64,000 nucleotides of DNA from Aphelenchoides besseyi (GCA_024699855.1 JAMPIQ010000001.1:15624001-15688000); one strand, 5' to 3'; numbered from the stretch's first letter, positions 25,788-36,758 are shown. Notes: generated by a model from the sequence alone, not told the origin. A program made the numbers and translations.

Positions 25788-26880
25788 CTATTTAACGGGA
25801 ACATCGCGAAGTGTGTCGGCAGTCATCGGACCTTTGCCGCCTTCGACCATCAGAACAACGCCCTGAAAAACAAGCGAATTCACTTCGAAAAGACAATTGA
25901 AAACTACTTTGTAAACGGCACGTCCATCGGCGGCGACTTTCAAGTCAACGGCAACGGTCTCCCAGACTTTTTTCTTCGGATTTAACTGAGCGTCTGGTCG
26001 ATGTTGGAAGCCGTCGACTAAGATTCGATCACCCGGTTTAGCATCTTCTGGCACTCCCATGATCTCGACTTTCTCGGGTGTTGATGCACACATGACCTGA
26101 AAACAATAATCGAAAACAAATTGAAGTTCTTTGCTAACCATTGCTTGTGATTCGATTCCACGCATTTTGACGGGTTTCAGATTGCAAAGACAAACGACCA
26201 CACGATTGATCATCTGAAGAAGAAGTTGAAGGAAAAGATCGTTTCAACTTACTTGTTCCAATGGAACGTGTTTGACCAATCCACTGATCACCGTACGCGG
26301 TTTCTCTTCACCTAAAATTAAACGCGGTCAAATTCAGTTAATTTTCACTCACCTAAATCAATGGTTTCCACGTACAAAGCATCTGCATCGGGATGTTTCT
26401 TTGCGTCCAGAATTCGTCCAACACGCAAATCCAAGCGACCAACATCGATCTCATCGTCAACTGGTGCGGCAGCTTTCGATTTGCCTTCAGCCTTCGGTTT
26501 CTTTTCGTTTGTCTTCTTTTTCTCCAGCTCATCCGTGGATTTTGTCGACGGCGCACCAACTTCAACAATCGTTGCAACGCCGCTGGTCGTCGACTTTGGA
26601 TGATCGTAAACTTTGACTGAAACCCAAGATGTGCAATAAAATCAACGGAACTTACTTCCGGCTTGTTCTTCGGCTTTGATCAACTCGGCTTTCACTTTCT
26701 CGACTTCCTTCTTCAGTTTCTGATGTTCGGTTTCCAGTTTCTTCAATTCCGAGTCAACAAAAGCGGTTTCTAAAGAACAATCAAAGAAGCCTCCAAATTT
26801 GACTACTCACTTAACTGCTCGAATTTTCGTTCTACATCTACCAAAAGCGAATCGATCGTTTCCGAGTTCGTAGTCGACAT
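25788..26880 (-). CDS. AIMP1: AIMP1/p43-like tRNA-binding protein of the multi-synthetase complex
   Basis: The start MSTTNSETIDSLL follows a TTTTTCAG acceptor by 8 nt. An N-terminal coiled coil (ETEHQKLKKEVEKVKAELIK) is followed by a Lys/Glu-rich linker and the C-terminal EMAPII/tRNA-binding domain: DVGRLDLRVGRILDAKKHPD, ALYVETIDLGEEKPRTVISG, LVKHVP, VCLCNLKPVKMRGIESQAMV, and then the EMAPII-specific extension VEIMGVPEDAKPGDRI, LNPKKKVWE, ending TLRDVPVK. AIMP1 is a scaffold of the aminoacyl-tRNA synthetase complex and binds tRNA. No synthetase catalytic domain precedes it, which excludes tyrosyl-tRNA synthetase itself. Confidence 0.93.
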
Positions 26881-28542
26881 TCTCACTCCTGAAAAATAGT
26901 TTTGGATGAGAGTTAGTATTGGAAATCTTACTATTAATAAGTGATCTCAATTGTACGCTTATTATCCGGCTGCTCATCAATCGGCTGTCACTTCGATCTT
27001 AACCGCCTACTTGCTTTCGTAAACTTTGTTTAAGTTAACAAAATCAATTGATAGAAAGCCAGTGGTTAATCTCCAATAGCTTCAGGCAGTTAAGAAGTGT
27101 TGCTCAAATGACCCCAGCATTTCAACACTCTATCAATCTCTTGACTTATTTACACATGCCATCCGAATAGTTCAAGAAACGAACGAACTGTAGGTTAAAT
27201 GTCAAGAGATCTATTGAATAGTCAATTTTGATTGGGATTGATGAAAAGTTCATTGAAGTTAAGACAGTAGATCGAAAGATTAGCTAAAGCATCCGTTTCT
27301 AAGACACAAACAAGCAAAAGATTGGGACCAGTTATCGAAAAAGAAAATAACTTAAAAAATAAATAAACTAACTATAATTCTCATCATCAAGTCTTTAATG
27401 TTGTATTTAGGAAAGGATCATATGTAATGCGACAAAACAGAAAAGTCAAACCTTTTCATAATTTTGCACCATGTTCTTTGTTGATTGTTATGTTGTTCTG
27501 GATGCGTGTTCTTCGTTCGATTCATTGCGCTGTTTCAAAGATTCGACTACATTGCTGTGTCCACGAAATCAAAAAGTTGGAAGTGACTGCTTCGATTTGA
27601 TCACGAAACTTTGCGAATTGAAGATTGGAGTTTAATGCAAGCTGATGAAAAGGAATTGGTTTGTTGTAAACGATTGATGACAACAAACGTAAGTGTTGTT
27701 GTCAATTTGTTTTGAGTTACTTGAAAATGATTGAATTTGTTGAGAAATAAAAACGACCAAATGAGGGATCGTACGTGGTTTTGTAATGGTCGCTGTTTTG
27801 GTTGACGAGATAGCAACAGAAGCTAAGGGATGTTGAGCGGCAGTTTCAGTTGTTGATGAGTTGAGTTCAGACGAAAAGTGTCTATTGGAATGTTTAGTAG
27901 AAGATGAAAACGGAGGGTAACAAAGGGAGACGGGCGCTAGTTAATTTGATCAGTTTTGATTGCCGTTCATTGGCAAATGGATTGGGAATAGAGATTAATT
28001 CAGAACGTTGTTTTTGGTGTGAAATAAGAAGAATCCAAGAGTGAAGAGGTGTGATGAAGCAAGAGTGACTAATGATAATAGACGTCTGAAAGTTGTTTGA
28101 AGAGTGTTTAGTGAGTTCGCTGTTGAAACAGCAAATCGTGAGTCTGTGGGTGAAGATGAAAAAACGTGTTTTGTGAATGCGATAGTTCGATTTGTAAATA
28201 ATGACATCAATGATCTCTGTAATTTGTTAGGGCGACCCCCGGAGGTCCGACCGTTGATTTACTTGTTGAATAATTAAGTTCAAAGTGTTTTCGTAGTTTG
28301 AGGTCCAAGTATTCTCATGTGAAGCAAATTGCTTGAGTAATGAATAGTTTTGTAGTAGTCTGTGAGCGCTTGAGTTATGACACTCGAATTGAAAGTTCAC
28401 CTATTTTGGTTGTTAAGACAACCGCGTGGTACGAAGAAAACTCCAGTTATTGTGCGGCTTTGTTTTCGACTTGCTGTTCGTTTATTAAGGACTTGTGAAT
28501 GGTTGGTATTCTTCATTGAGAGTTCTATTGTTAAACGACCGC
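26881..28542. other. AT-rich intergenic region
   Basis: 1.66 kb without convincing coding sequence. Minus-strand open frames at 27.6-27.8 and 28.0-28.2 kb are short and Ser/Leu/Phe-rich. A small GC-rich patch (GGGCGACCCCCGGAGGTCC, about 28230-28250) stands out against AT-rich surroundings but I cannot assign it. Part of a dispersed repeat lies at 28083-28150. Confidence 0.5.
28083..28150. repeat. Dispersed repeat, copy A
   Basis: About 65 bp similar to 29632-29700: both contain GTCTGAAAGTT, AGTGTTTAGTGAGTT and AACAGCAAATC in the same order and spacing. Direct orientation, 1.55 kb apart, flanking the small gene at 28543. Confidence 0.6.
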
Positions 28543-29347
28543 AATGAAATCGGAGGATTTCTACAACCGACTTGACGACCATATTCGCGGTCTCGAGAAT
28601 GTGGACGACAAGAAACTTATTGCTGAAGCAGAATCACTACTTCTTGAAATGGAAATCGAAGAAAACATGTACGACAAGCAAACAACTATCTCGTAAGCTT
28701 TTCTTTAACGACCGACTCATCGACATCTAATTAGTAGATGGTGCGGAAAGTTAATGTGGAGACTTTTCATTCTGATGATGTCGATATTGATGTGTAGTGA
28801 GTTACTGTCGAAGATGTGATTCAGTGTGTTTCAGTCAATCTGTATGGCACTCTATTTCTATGGAAACAACAGGTGTTTTTTTCGCTAGTAATCCATTCAT
28901 GGAATAGTGGTTTAGAACAGCGACTGTCCATGCGGTTTGGAAGAAATTCAAGGACTGGTGGGATTGGAGAAACACGAAATCACTGGTCAAAATGTGTTGA
29001 TAGAAATGAACAGAGGTCATAATGTCACAAGTCAACGACCTCAGGTATCAAATGAAACATCGGGAAATAGTCGAGAAGCTTTCAGGAACTGAAATCTAAT
29101 TCCTTGCAAACCAAATCGACTTTTAATGAAATGTCCGAAGTCAGTTCAACCAATTCAACCAGCCAACACGTTATCGATGAAAAGCAAAGTAAATCGGATA
29201 AAACAAATCAACAAACCGACGGTAAGAACATGAGGCTTTTGCGCCAGAAAAAAAGTTTGATGACTCAAATGCTAAGAAGAAAGAAAATCTTCAGGACAAA
29301 ACACTCGCGTAAAAGCTCCACGCGTTCGCAATATCAGAGACGACTGA
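28543..29347 (+). CDS. Small hypothetical gene, exon structure unresolved
   Basis: Exon 1 is a clear coding stretch, MKSEDFYNRLDDHIRGLEN and then VDDKKLIAEAESLLLEMEIE, ending at a GTAAGC donor near 28694; unspliced it stops after 51 residues. Further coding-like sequence lies near 29040-29085 (RYQMKHREIVEKLS) and 29088-29347 (ELKSNSLQTKSTFNEMSEVS, a Ser/Thr/Gln-rich part, then RVKAPRVRNIRDD), with an intron at about 29221-29275. I could not link the phases of all parts, so one exon or a lesion is missing from this model. The helical, acidic N-terminus loosely recalls SNARE N-terminal helices; not assigned. Confidence 0.3.
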
Positions 29348-29631
29348 TGATGCAAGGACGATCAAGAAAATATCCATAAATGAAGCTCCGGTTTTTGTAC
29401 ATTGTATCCTTCAGTTACATGCCGAATATCAATTCTTGAACTTTGTGTGAATAGTAAAAGTTCTTTTACTGCAGTCAATCAGTCAGTGCAATCCGTTTGT
29501 TTGAGCAATGAATTGCGTTCAAAGAATCAAACCGAAAGTCGTCGGGCAACGTAGGTAGTGGAAGTCAACTTTGTCAAGAATCAACAGATGAGATGATAAG
29601 TTGAGAGCAAGCGAAATCGACGGATGGTAAG

Positions 29632-29700
29632 AGAGTCTGAAAGTTAGTTGAAAAGTGTTTAGTGAGTTTGGCATCAAAACAGCAAATCTTAAGGAACTTG
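29632..29700. repeat. Dispersed repeat, copy B
   Basis: Direct-orientation partner of 28083-28150, roughly 80% identical by eye across the shared core. Its flanks differ, so it is not part of a longer tandem duplication that I can see. Confidence 0.6.
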
Positions 29701-29890
29701 CAAGCAGATTGGTTAATCAGAACCATTTGACTAACAAATTCCTTTTTGTGATAACTAGAAAAGTGCAACGTGGTGGTGGTTTTGTCTCCTGTTAATCTGT
29801 TTATGTTAATGCACTTATAGTTTGCTGGATTATCGATCATGTTTTCGTATTTTGTGCGTAGCAACACGCGTTTCCTATTGAGTGATAATC

Positions 29891-29898
29891 ATATAAAA
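29891..29898 (+). promoter_or_regulatory. TATA box of GH114 gene
   Basis: ATATAAAAG at about 57 nt before the ATG, placing a start site near 29920 and giving a short leader. It is unusually clear compared with the other genes in the window, which lack TATA boxes and appear to be trans-spliced. Confidence 0.5.
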
Positions 29899-29953
29899 GG
29901 AAATCACACGAACGATTTTACCAATTGTTAACATCGAGTGTCATTCATTCGAT

Positions 29954-30827
29954 ATGGCTTTCAATAAGAATGTTGGCTTTTGTGTGCAAAGTTCCCTTCT
30001 TGTTCTGCTAATGATCGTGCAATGCGGAATGGCGACTGTGACTTTGCCTCCGCTTCACGGCCAATTCGACTACCAGATCGGTGGACCTTATAAACCGAAA
30101 GCATCGGTCAAAATTGTCACCCGTGACATGTCAGTGGCACCAGTGGCCGGAATCTACTCCATTTGTTACATCAACGCCTTCCAAACACAACCGGGCGCTA
30201 AGGCGTGGTGGACGAAGAATCATCCGAATCTTCTTCTGAAAAGTAACAACAAACTGGTCGAGGACCCTGACTGGCCGGGCGAATACATTCTCGATACTCG
30301 AACTGCCAAAAACCGGGCAGCAATTGCAAAGATTGTTGGAGCTTGGATTGACGAATGTGCCAAAAAAGGTTTGTTGTTTCAAACATCTCTCAACACCAAC
30401 GACATTTCAAGGTTACAAGGCCATCGAACCGGACAATCTCGACAGTTACACCCGCAGTAAGAAGTTGATCACGAAGCAAAACAATCTCGACTACGCCAAA
30501 CTTCTTGCTGCACATGCACACAAAAAGAATTTGGCTTTTGGACAAAAGAACGACGCTTCGATTACCAAGGCTCAAGCAAAAAATGTTGGTTTCGACTTTG
30601 GAATCGTCGAGGAGTGTCAAGAGTTCAAAGAATGTGGCAAGTACGATGCCGTTTACGGAAATCATTGGATTGAGATCGAGTATACGGACGTTAAGAACGC
30701 AACGGCTTTGTTCAAAGCAGCTTGTAAGGCTCGTGGCAACCGTATTTCGTTAATTCAACGAGATCGTGATGTTGTTAAGCCGTCAAACAAAGAAGAATAC
30801 GTGTACAAAGTTTGTCCATCTTCTTGA
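29954..30827 (+). CDS. Secreted GH114-family glycosidase (polygalactosaminidase-like)
   Basis: Two exons (29954-30368 and 30412-30827, 43-nt intron) encode about 275 residues with a signal peptide ending near MIVQCGMA. Family GH114 motifs occur in the expected order: SICYINAFQTQPG, DPDWPGEYILDTRTA, WIDECAKKGYKAIEPDNLDS, LDYAKLLAAHAHKKNLAFGQ, KNDASIT, VEECQEFKECGKYDAV and WIEIEYTD. GH114 enzymes hydrolyse alpha-1,4-linked galactosamine polymers; members are known mainly from bacteria and fungi. The gene has a nematode-size intron, signal peptide and TATA box, so it is a functioning eukaryotic gene if it was acquired. Its last 21 bases belong to the duplicated block that reappears at 48.62 kb. 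Confidence 0.85.
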
Positions 30828-30895
30828 ACTCTTCGAGTTTCTTAATAAATCAATTCACTTGTTTGACTAACGTATTGAATAGTCAGGTACTACAT

Positions 30896-31855
30896 TCATA
30901 AGCCATATAGAGATTTGGTCACCGATAGACAAAATGTTGATCTGCGGATAAGGTTTGTGATAACATTGTAGAGAACCAAATTCCAAGGCCCGTAATAACT
31001 GTAAGTCTCTTGATCGTGATTAAAAGCGTAATGCTCGGCAATAAAGTGACCACTAGACGGATGAGCACCCATTGCCATCAACGTTCCACCAATCAAATAG
31101 ACAAGACTACGTGGTCCGCAGATATACAAAATGAGAAGATCGTAAATAAGCTGCAAACAGTCAACGGTAAGCGAGAATACGTGGTGAACGTGCCTGAACT
31201 ATCGCGTTGATAATCTCCAAGTCGCACGGCAATTTTCTGTAAACCACAAGCGGACGAAAAGCGTAGAAAAGTGGTTGTAGAAGAATCCAAAGTAGTTTGC
31301 GAATTGGAGTGGTGAAGAACTTTGCTTCAAATTCTGTAGGAAGATCGGTGTCCAGCCCATCTTCTGCTGTAAATCTACGGTTTATGGTATCAGGAAGATG
31401 TCAGTTACATAGATAGCGATGATGTTCAACGTGATACTTTTTGAATGAAACGGAAATCGGAACTCCGATTGGCAAATTGGCAAACATTCCAAAAAGTCGA
31501 TTCGAGATTGGACGTTTATTCCCGTATGCTGTGTTGTGTGAAATGTCATGAATCGCTAATGCCAATCCATGATTCACAAGACCACCAAAGAAATAGGCCT
31601 GAAGAAGAATAAGTGACCAATCGGAATCTGCAATTGATTGTTTGTTAGATGGATAGCAGGGTACACACCTTTTAGAAGATAAGCGGCAATAGTTTGCATT
31701 AGAACACAGGACCCGACAACGTATTTGAGAGATGGGTCGACGCCAAAAAGTTTCTTTATTTTCGGATATTTTCGCAAAATCGAACGTCGACGATCCGAAT
31801 GCGGTTGCTCACCGTAGACCCAAAGGAATTCGGTTGATGAAACTTTCTGACCCAT
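30896..31855 (-). CDS. Sphingolipid delta-4 desaturase-like (DEGS), C-terminally truncated, copy 1
   Basis: Start [20 protein letters not shown] matches the N-terminus of DEGS1/ttm-5 ceramide desaturases (N-myristoylation-type MGxxxS). Histidine box 1 (HDISH) and box 2 (HVEHH) are present in [16 protein letters not shown], and later parts include [23 protein letters not shown] and [19 protein letters not shown]. The protein then ends [13 protein letters not shown]...YGL instead of the family's NVGYHNEHHDFP, so the third histidine box needed for the di-iron centre is absent and none is found further downstream. Introns are 40-55 nt, one with a GC donor (GCACGT). Likely inactive. The start lies about 240 bp after the reductase stop. 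Confidence 0.8.
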
Positions 31856-32098
31856 TAGTGTCCGGACAATGTTCTGTTTAAGAATCGAGTCGTTTATTGG
31901 TTTCTGACAACCTAAAAAGACTTAGCAACACAGCTTTTTCCTATAAGCAAATGACCGTTGGCTAGCAACTTGAATTTCAGAGTGACTGGGATATCCATTG
32001 GTTTGTCGACTATTTTCAGTCGCATGTTCATCGTAGGGACTTCAAACTTAAGAAGCAAAACCGTTCATTAGCATAAAGTTTATTAATGAAACAAGAAA

Positions 32099-32868
32099 TC
32101 ACTCGGCTTTTTCAGTGGCAGCTTTTTTCTTCAATGCACGTTTACGAGTGGCAATCGAGTTCTGATTCACGAACTTCTCGATGACCCACGATGGCAAGAC
32201 GCCGAAGTAGAGAGTCGATTGCAGCTCGTGAGGCCAACAGCCGGTCGTCTCGTCGACGAGTCCAATGGAATTGACTGCCGACTTGGCGTACACGCTTGGC
32301 GTTGGAATTGTCAACGAGGTTTTGCGGATCTTCGACATTTTGGTGGCCACCATCATCGGACAGACGGTTTGAATCACGATGTTCGTTTGTGCGTACTCTT
32401 TGCGCAGAATCGAGGACAACCAATTGACATACTTCTGCAGCGACTGTTCAACAACCATCACTCGCTCAACTGACCTTTGTGGCCGAGTAGATGGCCCAGT
32501 AGTACATCGGATGGTAGGCAGCAGAGGACGAGAGATTGACGACAACTCCCGCGTTCCGCTGGGCCATTTGACTGAGAACTGTCGCGGACAACAAAGTCAC
32601 CGGCAGAGTGTTCATTACGGTGATGTCGCTGACGCGTTTGAGTCCACCTTCCAGCAAATCCAAACGCTCCGGGTACTCGTAGCTCATTCCGACGTTGTTC
32701 ACTGAACAAACGATTGATTGCAAAAATAAGGCCAACTCACCGAGCACTCCGACTTCCATCGACTTCAGAACGCTCAGAAGTTTCTGTTCGTACTTGTCGA
32801 AATCGGCCTTGGAGAAGTCGAAGGCGATGGTTTTGATTTCGACCTGCGATTTCTGTCGAATCTCTTCG
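32099..32868 (-). pseudogene. LET-767/HSD17B12-like reductase, 5'-truncated copy 1
   Basis: Corresponds to the C-terminal two thirds of the intact copy at 49913-50987: EEIRQKSQVEIKTIAFDF, SVNNVGMSYEYPE, the catalytic YSATK, VNWLSSILRKEY and the tail ALKKKAATEKAE. It lacks the signal anchor and the cofactor-binding TGSTDGIGKAYAFEL, because the sequence switches to a UGT gene fragment at 32868/32869. Without the NADPH site it cannot be an active reductase. A 1-nt length difference from copy 2 near 32447 is harmless if the intron ends at GCTGCAG in both copies, which gives YSATK-KYVNW. Confidence 0.85.
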
Positions 32869-33512
32869 TACCGCTTAGTTCGTGAGCAATTGGAAGAGAC
32901 TGAAGGCACATTGATCGTTGCTTTCGCCTAAATTGCCACTTTATTTCTTGGTAGTTCGTCTCACTAACCGAAGCCAATTTTGTAGTTGCGAGAACGAAGT
33001 TTCTCCAAAAGCTCGGTCTGAAACAACATACCTAACATCCGTTAACAAGAACCGGAAGAAATTGCTTACTTTCGCAATACATGGCCATCATATTTTTGAA
33101 TTTCTCGGATTCTGCCGGAATCTTTTTGTTCTCAAAAAACATCATTCCACCTGAAAACACCTCCAAGAGTTATGTTCAATGCGATCGAACTGACCATTTT
33201 ATGTTCTTCATTTGTTCTTCTAACTCGGCCGTAGCCGTCAACTCCACACGTGTGACATTCGCTTTCTTCGTTTCATTCGAAGTGATTGAACAGCGGAATC
33301 ACAAAGTCCTAAGAAACAGTCTCTTGAATTGAACGTTTCGAACTCACGACTTCATGTCCGGCATCAACTAAAATGTCCGCTAAACGTCCTGTAAAACCAA
33401 TGTGAGAGTGTCCCAAATTCGTAGATATGAACAGAAAACGTTCAGCAGAAACAGCCGGCAACAAGACAAATAGAACAATCGCAGGACAAAACAACATCGT
33501 ACGCGTTGTCAT
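32869..33512 (-). pseudogene. UDP-glucuronosyltransferase 5' fragment
   Basis: The start MTTRTMLFCPAIVLFVLLP is a signal peptide, followed by ERFLFISTNLGHSHIGFTG and RLADILVDAGHEV, the N-terminal pattern of nematode UGTs. Later pieces FFENKKIPAESEKFKNMMAM, TELLEKLRSRNYKIGFG and ESNDQCAFSLFQLLTN also fit. The frame is interrupted near 33277 (VIPLFNHFE-stop, while the next frame gives TSNETKKANVTRVELTATAE). The sequence stops being UGT at 32869, where it abuts the truncated reductase. The UDP-sugar-binding C-terminal half is missing. It is a relic. Confidence 0.8.
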
Positions 33513-34134
33513 AACCTTCGACTTAGTCGTCTCTTTATAGCGACCGTCTCGACTCTACTCGTTTTACATGTAGTTTGTAGTGTAATCCCTGGAGCTAATT
33601 GATTCGAATGATCGTGCAACTTCTGTTGTGACGCAAACAAGGAACTTTGTGTGATTAGTTGCGTCAAATGTGTGGATTGTGCTTTTCCGAAGTGGTTGAC
33701 CAGCGAGTTCAGTCGCTATCACCTTCGTGACTCGAACATGCCAACTGCGATGATCAAACGTCTCGAGCGTTCAAGTGATTTCGTCGGTCGGAATGCGTAG
33801 TTCTTTTTCCACGATGTTCAGTGGCTGCTTTCAGATGAGGGCTCAAATCATCGGTGGGAACATGAAGTTGAACGAAATGCCAAGATTTCTGGAAACCGGC
33901 AATGTTGTCCGGTGGTCAAGACTGACGACCCGAGCATGTGGTTTGAGCTTTGGATTTCTTGCTTTCAAACTCGTTGAAACAGCTTCTGAGCCAATGTGAA
34001 AGCTTTTCTCTTGTTCCCAACCACGTGTTTTTTGAACTTCTCAATCGTTTACGAGTTTTTTTCGATTCGCAAGTGTCGATTTGATTTCAGTTGAACATCT
34101 TCGATCAAACGCTCTCTTTTTGTTGTCGTAGATC
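33513..34134. other. Intergenic with unassigned coding-like stretches (+)
   Basis: On the + strand, 33620-33810 can be read as a Cys-rich stretch (CNFCCDANKELCVISCVKCV) and 33826-33975 as WLLSDEGSNHRWEHEVERN with QCCPVVKTDDPSMWFELW, but there is no start codon and no convincing splice sites linking them. Either remnants of a lost gene or chance. The ubiquitin-like gene promoter should also lie here. Confidence 0.3.
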
Positions 34135-34667
34135 ATGAAGATCGAAATTGTATTTTTGGCTTGGAAAAGATTTATGCTTGAGGTACGTTCGTACTTTGCC
34201 GTCTGTCTACTTTGCCGTCATTTCAGGTCAAAGCCACCGACACCATCCGACAAGTGAAGGAAAAGATTCAAGAAAAAGAAGGCGTTCCGGCAGACCAACA
34301 AATTGCAACTTTGCGTCGTAAGCTCAAAACAACTTTGCTGATTAACTGTCTCATTTTAGGAACGGAACTCAAAGATGATAAAATGCTCCTGGAATACGGT
34401 TTACACAAAGTAAAAAAGAACGTAATTTTGGACTTCTATCTTGAAAAGGATAGGGCTGTACTCGAAGCTCGACAAGTACTTTTGGTTGAGTATTTCCACA
34501 ATAAGGAACTCGATCGTATTCTCAGTGGACCTCCGGAGCTACGCGAAAGGTTGAAACCTCGAATCGCTGATCTCTACGAGAAACTTGGAGTCACGCAAAA
34601 AAAACCAGATTCAGAAGAGTCGACTAGTCATCCCGGCTTGCGTCGACGTCGCGTGGCCAATGATTGA
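34135..34667 (+). CDS. Divergent ubiquitin-like protein with helical C-terminal extension
   Basis: Three exons. The first about 75 residues are a ubiquitin fold: MKIEIVFLAWKRFMLEVKAT then DTIRQVKEKIQEKEGVPADQ, matching ubiquitin's [20 protein letters not shown], and ELKDDKMLLEYGLHK for QLEDGRTLSDYNIQK. There is no C-terminal GG. Instead comes an extension of about 75 residues (ILSGPPELRERLKPRIADLY) ending in an Arg-rich tail (LRRRRVAND). It therefore cannot be conjugated like ubiquitin and is probably an integral UBL domain. Introns of 44 and 42 nt fall inside the fold. The initiating ATG lies about 45 nt after a possible acceptor (GATTTCAG). Function unknown. Confidence 0.75.
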
Positions 34668-35091
34668 ATCGGATCTTACTACCAAGTCTTTGTATTCATC
34701 CAATTCTTCTACCTCATTTTTTGTTGTAATCGCTGTGGACAATTGAAAGTTTTAAATAAATACGTGGTTTCATGTCTCTTTCTTTTTCTGCAATCTGATT
34801 CTATTTCGTCAGACGTGGTCTTGATGCATTATTTTGAAAAGGTTAGTTAAACCTCTAACGTCTGTTTCACTTTTGAGTCTTTCACAAGCCTCGTAGTTGT
34901 GACTCTCAAGGAAATAGACGAGATTCTGCTGCTCGAATTCTATCTTTTGGCATCAGATCAACTCGCTTCTCCATTTCATATGAAAGTGTTTATGTTGAGA
35001 CTAAGATAATTGACTAGAGAAAACAACGACTAATGTGATGCTATTTACAATTAGCTGCATCTTTAAGCAGAACTATAAACACGGTATTGGA
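34668..35091. other. Intergenic, convergent 3' flanks
   Basis: 424 bp between convergent genes. An AATAAA signal lies near 34757 for the ubiquitin-like gene. Nothing else recognised. Confidence 0.5.
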
Positions 35092-35766
35092 TCATCGTCC
35101 ACCGAATGTACCGTTGTTCGTTCCGGCAGTGAACGTGAGGAGAAACGTGACAGCATTTGATGCTTTTGCGTAACACTCAACGCTGACCTTCGATCCATAA
35201 AACGAATCAAAAGCCTAAAATCCGAATAAGAAAACAACGATTGATCGTTTCCAACCTTCAAAAGTGCCGATGCAATATACGCACAGCCGAGAGTTATTTC
35301 CACCGGTTCGGCAAACGGAATGCAAAACGGTTCTCCAATTCTATTTGATTCAAATTTCAGTTTGTTCTTGCAATAGACTTCGTGATCAAGCAATCTGTGA
35401 TCTTAATCTAAAGAGTAGAAACATGATAAGAGCAATGCAAACCAAGAGCCGTAATGAAGATCGGAACGTCAACAGCAATGTAAAATGAAAGTATTGAAAT
35501 GGATTCCGTTGAACTCACTTGATACGATCAAATGACCCGGTATAACGCCAACGTTGTTCCACTCGTTGAAAACGATTGATGACCAACTCCCAGCCGTACA
35601 TCCGACACCTTCTTCGTTTACAGAAGCGAGACTCCGAGCTTTCGGATGTGTCGTTCGTTAGAAGTTCATTTGAGCCAAAGTGAATGAAGATCTCCACCAT
35701 TTCTCGATCAGTCAACAGGCAAATTGGCGATTGAACGACTTGCGTCGTAAACTCGCGTAGTGACAT
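35092..35766 (-). CDS. Hypothetical protein, three exons
   Basis: The model joins exon 1 (MSLREFTTQVVQSPICLLTD...RRCRMYGWELVINRFQ...SFDRIK), exon 2 after a CACAG acceptor (LLDHEVYCKNKLKFESN, EPVEITLGCAYIASALLK) and exon 3 (AFDSFYGSKVSVECYAKASN, ending TNNGTFGGR). Phases agree. No signal peptide or known motif. LGCAYIASALL superficially recalls a cyclin helix, but the neighbouring sequence does not support a cyclin box. I do not recognise the family. Confidence 0.5.

Positions 35767-36758
<992 letters not shown>

Larger units (their letters stand above)
29348..29953. other. Intergenic region upstream of GH114 gene
   Basis: About 600 bp, AT-rich, containing repeat copy B (29632-29700) and the GH114 core promoter. 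No gene recognised. Confidence 0.5.
30807..32868. repeat. Segmental duplication, copy 1 (2.06 kb)
   Basis: Near-identical to 48621-50683 in the same orientation. The left boundary lies inside the last codons of the GH114 gene (AAAGTTTGTCCATC shared). The right boundary lies at TCTCTTCG inside the reductase, where copy 1 continues into unrelated UGT sequence. Only scattered substitutions and a 1-nt indel (inside an intron near 32447) separate the copies by eye. Confidence 0.95.

Noticed and set aside
28228..28255. GC-rich patch resembling a structured RNA
   Set aside because: The palindrome is imperfect and too short; it matches no tRNA, rRNA or SL RNA that I can recognise.
30896..31000. Missing third His box explained by an unspliced 3' exon
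   Set aside because: Minus-strand sequence between 30910 and 30828 has no HxxHH in any frame, and the GH114 gene occupies the next sequence.
32435..32460. One-base difference between reductase copies that seemed to frameshift copy 2
   Set aside because: If the intron after YSATK ends at GCTGCAG rather than GAACAG, the extra base is intronic and both copies read SATK-KYVNW in frame.
35092..35500. Possible cyclin box (LGCAYIASALL)
   Set aside because: Only one helix resembles a cyclin; flanking sequence and the C-terminal exon do not fit.
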